From an uncultured Chryseobacterium sp. (GTDB taxonomy: Bacteria > Bacteroidota > Bacteroidia > Flavobacteriales > Weeksellaceae), in NCBI GenBank assembly GCA_913778505.1, contig CAJYWD010000049.1, forward strand, positions 1 through 57,063: a stretch of 57,063 nt of DNA, given 5' to 3'. The position numbers and the translations under genes are program-made. The notes below the pieces were generated by a model. The model was not told where the DNA came from. It worked only from the letters and a program-made list of their open reading frames with translations, and made no database searches. Below, piece after piece: positions 52,320-57,063 of this stretch (its first letter is position 1; each line of letters opens with the position of its first letter).

Positions 52320-52547
52320 AGATCGGATGCTAATAATTATGAGGGCCCAGGAACATTTCAAGTAAAATTTAATACTCAAACCAATTATTCATTTTCCCGG
52401 TGGCTTTATGGCGCTGGCACTATTGCCAATACCAGAGCGGGCCATTACTTGATGGGTAATATTGCTGGCTATCGGGAATTTTGTGTTCATTTCAAAAATA
52501 AAATATTTATAAAGTGCTATAGCTGTGAAAGTAGATTCTCTTTCTAA
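52320..52547 (+). pseudogene. Open fragment of a lost gene
   Basis: A 75-codon frame between a TAG and a TAA has no start codon near its beginning. It reads YEGPGTFQVKFNTQTNYSFS, then RWLYGAGTIANTRAGHYLMG, with amino acid composition like a real protein. I do not recognise the family. It is best seen as the remains of a decayed gene. Confidence 0.3.
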
Positions 52548-52774
52548 TTCGCAGCTCAGAAAATAGCATCTTTTTTTTGTTATTAACCCTTTATCTTGAG
52601 TTGCACTATATAGTAAAATTATTGATAAAATCATTTTAATAGATTGATTATCAATAAGTGGATACAAACGGAGATTAACATTAGAAATTGGTAGAAGTAA
52701 TTTTAGCACTCAGATCAATTTAGCTGATAAATTTGAGCACTGTAATAATTTTTAAAAAAATTCTATAAGCACAA

Positions 52775-52882
52775 ATGATGAATATAGACACAACGATTTC
52801 GACTACTTACGGTAAAATTAAAGGACATATAGAAAAAGGCCTGGGCGTATGGCAAGATAAACCTTATGAAATATTTAACTAA
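52775..52882 (+). pseudogene. N-terminal fragment of a carboxylesterase type B
   Basis: Two adjacent ATGs open a 35-codon frame. It reads ISTTYGKIKGHIEKGLGVWQ then DKPYEIFN before a stop. The YGKIKG...G...PY pattern is the amino end of carboxylesterase type B/para-nitrobenzyl esterase proteins (usual length about 500). No GESAG-type nucleophile elbow is found downstream. Only the start of the gene remains. Confidence 0.45.
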
Positions 52883-53119
52883 AATAGTTTTGAATCAGAA
52901 AGTGATTGATAATTGAATGATATCGCTTAGGTTGAACATTGGCGGGATGGCACTAGATGCAATTCTAAAAATTCTTTGAAAACTGACACCAGCAATATAA
53001 AAAAGAATTAACTGTGTCCGTAATTGATTTTCATTTCATACCATCTTATCGTCTATACAATCAGTACGGCTATTGTAATTCTATACCAAAGTGGGACTGC
53101 TAATCCAAATTTTTAACGA

Positions 53120-53821
53120 GTGAATAGTGCTCTTTTTAAGTTACGTCTTTTTTTCTATCTCTTTCCAGTTAAGGAGATTGAGAAAGTGCTTTCTTTAGAT
53201 CCTTCCCGAAGTTACCAAAATAGATCTAACTTATTCACTTTCAGGAAAATTACCACATATCACCTAGTGATCTTGTGCTTAATTTCTTCGCCATTTAGAT
53301 CTCAGGTTTTTAATAAGGAAAATAAGAATAGACATTTAAAAAAAATATCTGTGAATCCAAATCAAAAATTAACGGATTCCAGCCTTTCTGCATGTATATA
53401 TATAGCGGAAGGTACAATAGTGACAGGATTTAGCAAGCATATTAGTTCACTGAAATCTTTAACCGCCTCAAATAGTAAACCTTCTCAAAAGAAACATAAA
53501 TCTTTAAAGTTAAAAAAAGAAAAATTTGCCCTAAAAACTAAAACCAAACAACTTGATCCATCAATAAATTTTAAGAAAAGCAATAATGAACGATTATTTT
53601 TTAATCATTCTAACCAAATTTCTATTGCTGTGATCTTAAATAATGATCATTGTAACGAACTATCAGCTGTTTTAAAGGCGGAATATCTCCATCTTGTGGC
53701 TGGATTTGGAATTAATGCTCTGGCAGGAAGAACGCATAATTTTCAAATACCCATTTCTGTAGCGAAAATCTATAGTATACGCCCTCCGCCAATTACCACT
53801 ACTAACACACTCTTGCTTTGA
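53120..53821 (+). CDS. Conserved flavobacterial protein of unknown function ending in an RPPP motif
   Basis: The protein is 233 residues from GTG 53120. The true start is unclear, because a signal-like segment (TTYHLVILCLISSPFRSQ) begins only near residue 46 and no ATG precedes it in frame. The middle is very basic (KKHKSLKLKKEKFALKTKTK). The C-terminus has FGINALAGRTHNFQIPISVA then KIYSIRPPPITTT. I recall flavobacterial proteins with this layout: secretion signal, IAEGT-like strand, lysine-rich linker and terminal F/Y-S-V/I-RPPP. They lie before surface protein genes, as here. The function is unknown. Confidence 0.55.
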   Translation: MNSALFKLRLFFYLFPVKEIEKVLSLDPSRSYQNRSNLFTFRKITTYHLVILCLISSPFRSQVFNKENKNRHLKKISVNPNQKLTDSSLSACIYIAEGTIVTGFSKHISSLKSLTASNSKPSQKKHKSLKLKKEKFALKTKTKQLDPSINFKKSNNERLFFNHSNQISIAVILNNDHCNELSAVLKAEYLHLVAGFGINALAGRTHNFQIPISVAKIYSIRPPPITTTNTLLL

Positions 53822-53869
53822 GTTTCAGAGCACATTAAAATTATAAGTTAATACAAATTAAGGATACAA

Positions 53870-55681
53870 ATGAAAAACATATATAAATTGTTCATAATGA
53901 TGTTGATGATCAACATAAATCTATTTGGACAAGTGGGCATAAACACAGATAAACCTACCGCCTACGCGGGACTTCACGTTTCTGAAAGAATGGATCCTGC
54001 AAGTGCTAATCCTGATAAATACAGTGGGATCTTAATCCAACGCTATACAAAAGCGCAGCGTGACACACAGCTTACCCCCAATATGGGCGTTTTACAAAAC
54101 AGTCTGCTTATTTACAATACAACGGAAGACTGCTATAATTACTGGAATAATGCCGATCGGGAATGGAAAAGCCTTTGCGGAAAGTTGGGAAAATCTCAAT
54201 TTACCTTTGACTGTGCTGCAATTCAGGTAAAAGGAACTTATGTTCAGGGAAGAGAGCTTATGACATCCAATTACCTTTCTATTCCCGTAACCGTAACCAA
54301 GGCAGGAGAATATACATTTCTTGCAACAACAACCAATGGTTACAGTTTCTTTGCATCAGGCACTTTCTTTAATACAGGTTCTTACACTATACAGGCTACG
54401 GGTCAGGGTAAGCCTGTAGCAGTACAGACAGATAATCTCGCAATTAATGCGAATGGGATCGATGTTACCTGTACACCAGTGAGAACAGTAACTGTTTTAT
54501 CAGCGGCAGGCGGCTACACGATGAGTTGTGGCTCTGCAATAGTAAATGGCGTTTACAAAGTCGGTACGGCGCTTACAGGTAGTAATACCATAACCCTACC
54601 AGTGAATGTCACATCATTAGGAAGTTATACCGTAACGAGCAACACAGTAGATGGAATTTCATTTAATGGTTCAGGGACCTTTACAGCAACGGGTAATCAG
54701 AATATTACTTTGAATGGAACAGGAACACCTAACTCTACATCCACGAAAACATTAACAATAACTTCGGATAGTCAGGGAGGTGTTTCGACAAGTTGTAACG
54801 TCAATGTGATTGTTGTTATTCCTTCTAAAAAGATTTTACATATCGGCAATGAAACTGATTATGGATATAGCGCGTTTACAGGTCCTTCAAGAAGTTTGAT
54901 GGATTCACCTAAAAATTTCGGAACCTCAGCATCCAGCATTGTTAAGGCAGAAGGATACACGCATATATCACTGGGTCCAAATCCTGCTAGCGATGCTGCT
55001 TTACTGGCAGCTCTTAATAATAAGCCGGACATCGTGATCATAGGATATGATAATGCATCTTTAAACGTTACACAGTCAGGGTATTTAGTGGATTATCTAA
55101 ACAAAAAAGGTGTAGTGATTGCCTTTCAGGATAGAATTGACGACGGAGTTTCCCGCAATTTTCTCAGAGCTGTATTTTCTAATCCTGCCTTGACTGTTGG
55201 ATATGTAGGTGGTGGTGCTGGAGCAGTATATCCGCTTGCAAATGCAAATGACCCGGTTCTTAATGGTCCATTTGGCGATGCAAGAGGTAAGAACTGGGGA
55301 GAAGATGCTTCAACAACCATAGCCATAACCTCCAGTATTTCAGGAATTATTCCGCTAAGCTATGCTCAACCTATCAATAGCAGTACAACCTATTCAGGTA
55401 TAACAGCATTTCGGCACAGCGACTTAAACCTGGTGTGGTTTGGTGATGGTGGTTTTCTAAGCAACGAGAATGCCAACGGGAATCAGTACCCTAGCAATAC
55501 AATTGAGCCATTTGTAGCTCCGAGTTCAGGGGGCTATTTCCCGGTTGAAAAGACGGCTTATGGATTTGCAGGCAATGGACGTGCAGCGGGAAGTATGCAG
55601 GTTCAAAATTCAATAGTTTTTGCAAATATCCTGGCCTGGGCAATAAAGCAGGCAGAGTCTAATGGAATTAATACCAAATAA
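53870..55681 (+). CDS. Large secreted protein with two Ig-like repeats and a Rossmann-like C-terminal domain
   Basis: This 603-residue protein has a signal peptide ending NLFGQ. An N-terminal segment of flavobacterial surface type follows (VGINTDKPTAYAGLHVSE ... YNYWNNADREWKSLCG). Two homologous beta-domains occupy about 113-210 and 218-315. Each has a paired Cys (115/201 and 220/309), an xVxGxYxxGxxLxxxN motif and SGTFxxTGxxxITxxGTG. The C-terminal domain (320-603) starts KKILHIGNETDYGYSAFTG and includes NKPDIVIIGYDNASLNVTQS, a flavodoxin- or ThuA-like pattern. It is probably exposed at the surface. The role is unknown. Confidence 0.75.
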   Translation: MKNIYKLFIMMLMININLFGQVGINTDKPTAYAGLHVSERMDPASANPDKYSGILIQRYTKAQRDTQLTPNMGVLQNSLLIYNTTEDCYNYWNNADREWKSLCGKLGKSQFTFDCAAIQVKGTYVQGRELMTSNYLSIPVTVTKAGEYTFLATTTNGYSFFASGTFFNTGSYTIQATGQGKPVAVQTDNLAINANGIDVTCTPVRTVTVLSAAGGYTMSCGSAIVNGVYKVGTALTGSNTITLPVNVTSLGSYTVTSNTVDGISFNGSGTFTATGNQNITLNGTGTPNSTSTKTLTITSDSQGGVSTSCNVNVIVVIPSKKILHIGNETDYGYSAFTGPSRSLMDSPKNFGTSASSIVKAEGYTHISLGPNPASDAALLAALNNKPDIVIIGYDNASLNVTQSGYLVDYLNKKGVVIAFQDRIDDGVSRNFLRAVFSNPALTVGYVGGGAGAVYPLANANDPVLNGPFGDARGKNWGEDASTTIAITSSISGIIPLSYAQPINSSTTYSGITAFRHSDLNLVWFGDGGFLSNENANGNQYPSNTIEPFVAPSSGGYFPVEKTAYGFAGNGRAAGSMQVQNSIVFANILAWAIKQAESNGINTK

Positions 55682-55694
55682 TTATAATTGATCA

Positions 55695-56080
55695 GTGGAT
55701 TTTAAAAATATCCACATCGGAAAACTTATTAATCAATTAGTTGCAGTGCGGGATAGAAATATCCCGCATCTGTATTTTTTAAATTGCACTGTAAATGGTA
55801 TGGAAAATGTCGAGTCACAAAATTTAAATACAGACATACTTCTGCGTTGGAGTACACTTTTAAATTATGATTTTTTAGGATTTATACCCAACATTTGATC
55901 TTGTTTTTGTCAGTATAAAGAGAAAAGCATATCTCATCACTGCAGAATAAAAATCTGTTTTACCTTTATTTCGTAAAAATATTTACATTAAGGAAATTAT
56001 AGATTTTATCTTATAACAAGTCCACTCGGGAGAAATGGGCAGATATCAGGTGATAGTAGTAATGATGACCATCAAATGAA
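55695..56080 (+). pseudogene. Decayed HTH gene of a Chryseobacterium mobile-element-associated family
   Basis: The first frame (55695-55898) reads MDFKNIHIGKLINQLVAVRD, then NTDILLRWSTLLNYDF. After a one-base shift near 55882 another frame gives RIYTQHLILF. A third stretch near 55960 gives LPLFRKNIYIKEIIDFIL before a stop, and then SGEMGRYQVIV near 56027. These pieces in this order match a roughly 150-residue protein I recall from Chryseobacterium, often annotated transposase, that ends with an HTH. At least two shifts and stops make it non-functional. Confidence 0.6.
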
Positions 56081-56565
56081 AGGAGAAAAAAATACGTTTC
56101 TAGAAAATGATCGTTACCAGATCATTCATATTTCACTACCAAAAAATTACATCTCAAAAATTACAGATAATTAAATTTTTAAGTTCTTCAAAACGAAAAT
56201 GCTGGAAACTATCATTTTGCAAAAATCCAGGAATGATAGGCATCGACGACAACTAGACATTATTCATAATTCTATCAATTATTCTTTTTATTCTTTTTTG
56301 TCACTTAAATTTCTACCGACTTTTATCGTAACAGAAAATGCCCGTTATAATATCAATTTTATAATGATCGCACCACGAAATGATCTCTCGTAGTTTCAAA
56401 GTAAATCGACTTTAATCAAGGCTATAAAAATTTTTTTTTTTCTCAAAATGGATCATAGCAATAAAGACGGATAGTTTTCGCTCGATCTTAATCTCTTCAT
56501 TCATAGATAAGTTAAGAGCATCCCGTAAGAAATAATTTCATCAAAATCAGACTGTCAGTAAAGAA
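56081..56565. other. Intergenic region before the convergent last gene
   Basis: A 32-codon open frame from ATG 56076 to 56174 (MKGEKNTFLENDRYQIIHIS, then LPKNYISKITDN) has a plausible composition but no recognised family. The 64-codon frame at 56199-56393 looks random. No RNA or promoter is evident. It may be further decay of the same element as the HTH remnant. Confidence 0.35.
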
Positions 56566-56593
56566 ACAAGCCGGAAATCATTTTCCGGCTTGT
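56566..56593 (-). terminator. Terminator of the last gene
   Basis: A perfect twelve-base-pair stem ACAAGCCGGAAA / TTTCCGGCTTGT with a four-base loop lies 16 bases past the stop codon on the minus strand. Confidence 0.8.
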
Positions 56594-56609
56594 TGAGAAG
56601 CATCTTTCT

Positions 56610-57063
56610 TCAGGGTTTCCAAAAACTCCAGACTGTCCCGTTGAATACGGCCAGCTGTTGCTTTACGGTATCAAACACCATCATGCCAGCTGTCGGGTTG
56701 ACAATGTTAAGATGAGGACTTGCTACCTTTGGAAGAATCATCGCACGGTTGGAATCCGTCAAAACAAAAATGCCATTAGTAGTGTCAGTGCCGGAATTAT
56801 TGCCTATAGCAATCTTTGCTCCCGCCGATTCCGGTCTATTGTCCTGTAGCGAACTGTCTACGGCATTATTTGAAGATAATACAACTGATGTATTATCTGC
56901 ACGTGTTACTGTTACGGGATAAGTAACTTCTGTAAGATTAAACCACGCGCCGTCTCTCCTGTACTTGATATTTTTATCCGACAAGTCAAAGATCAGAGTT
57001 CCATTTTCGATGGTTCCCTGCATCCCTCTGTACCCGGCGCCGGTAGTCGCATTATAAGTCACA
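56610..57063 (-). CDS. C-terminal part of a flavobacterial surface protein (runs off the window)
   Basis: At least 150 residues of the C-terminus are present. The frame is open to the window edge, so the GTG at 57062 is not taken as the true start. The final block has GAKIAIGNNSGTDTTNGIFV, then RAMILPKVASPHLNIVNPTA and VKQQLAVFNGTVWSFWKP. This is the usual end of large repeat-containing secreted proteins in Chryseobacterium, as far as I recall. No sorting-domain signature is visible. It faces the secreted protein at 53870 convergently. Confidence 0.65.
   Translation of the reverse strand, partial: VTYNATTGAGYRGMQGTIENGTLIFDLSDKNIKYRRDGAWFNLTEVTYPVTVTRADNTSVVLSSNNAVDSSLQDNRPESAGAKIAIGNNSGTDTTNGIFVLTDSNRAMILPKVASPHLNIVNPTAGMMVFDTVKQQLAVFNGTVWSFWKP

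Larger units (their letters stand above)
52071..53119. other. Gene-poor kilobase with gene fragments
   Basis: Apart from the two fragments listed separately (52320 and 52775), all six frames are broken by frequent stops. The region is A/T-rich and looks like decayed coding DNA. A 106-codon minus-strand frame at 52389-52709 reads as the reverse of the 52320 fragment and is not accepted. Confidence 0.5.

Noticed and set aside
52389-52709. 106-codon minus-strand frame in the gene-poor kilobase
   Set aside because: It has no recognisable motif or promoter. The opposite strand over half its length reads more like protein.
56199-56393. 64-codon plus-strand frame
   Set aside because: Composition is random, there is no start context, and it lies next to decayed DNA.
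1-57063. CRISPR array, rRNA operon, riboswitch
   Set aside because: I looked for regularly spaced repeats, rRNA-like stretches and known riboswitch cores and saw none. The MORN genes are repetitive but coding, with repeats too irregular for CRISPR.

Overview
The window looks like a chromosomal segment from a Bacteroidota bacterium of class Flavobacteriia, most like Chryseobacterium or a close relative (Weeksellaceae). The reasons are low G+C, a SusC/SusD pair, a fused E1 alpha/beta 2-oxoacid dehydrogenase, many short signal peptides ending in AQ or SQ, start regions without strong Shine-Dalgarno sites, and repeated TAnnTTTG boxes (the Bacteroidetes -7 promoter element) just upstream of genes. 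Genus is inference from protein style; no search was run.

Region 1-4.5 kb: the 5' end of a radical SAM gene, tRNA-Arg(CCT), an XRE-type regulator with three TTAC-N4-GTAA sites in front of it, a TerC/Alx membrane protein, an M14 carboxypeptidase with further copies of the same site upstream, and a small lipoprotein. Region 4.5-14.3 kb is a polysaccharide utilisation locus. SusC, SusD and a third surface lipoprotein (frameshifted in this sequence) are followed by GH30 and GH16 lipoprotein glucanases. An MFS sugar transporter translationally coupled to an NrtR-type Nudix regulator is divergent. A beta-1,3/1,6-glucan such as laminarin or fungal wall glucan is the inferred substrate.

Region 14.3-41.3 kb is mostly core and housekeeping: M28 peptidase, SdpI-like, VOC and YciI proteins, DNA polymerase I, MgtE, pyrophosphatase, RadC, L,D-transpeptidase, LolD-like ATPase, UvrD/PcrA helicase, FUSC protein, two glycosyltransferases, the E1 fusion, MFS and SulP transporters, ribonuclease Z, RdgB/HAM1 pyrophosphatase, CPBP protease, a metal-chelate binding lipoprotein and tRNA-Arg(ACG). 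Two copies of a structured intergenic repeat sit at 21.4 and 39.2 kb.

Region 41.3-57 kb is accessory. Directly after tRNA-Arg(ACG) lies a decayed 3' part of a serine recombinase. Then comes a tightly packed nine-gene plus-strand operon (41877-50277): three small secreted proteins sharing short sequence signatures, a fourth secreted protein, a Sel1-MORN fusion, a pure MORN-repeat protein, an outer-membrane beta-barrel, and a TPR histidine kinase with a LuxR-type response regulator. This is the best candidate for an undescribed system: an envelope module of secreted repeat proteins with its own two-component pair. After it come a TPR-TM-HTH regulator, a gene-poor kilobase with a carboxylesterase fragment, a pair of secreted unknown proteins (one with duplicated Ig-like domains), a decayed HTH gene of a family I associate with transposable elements, and the 3' end of another surface protein.
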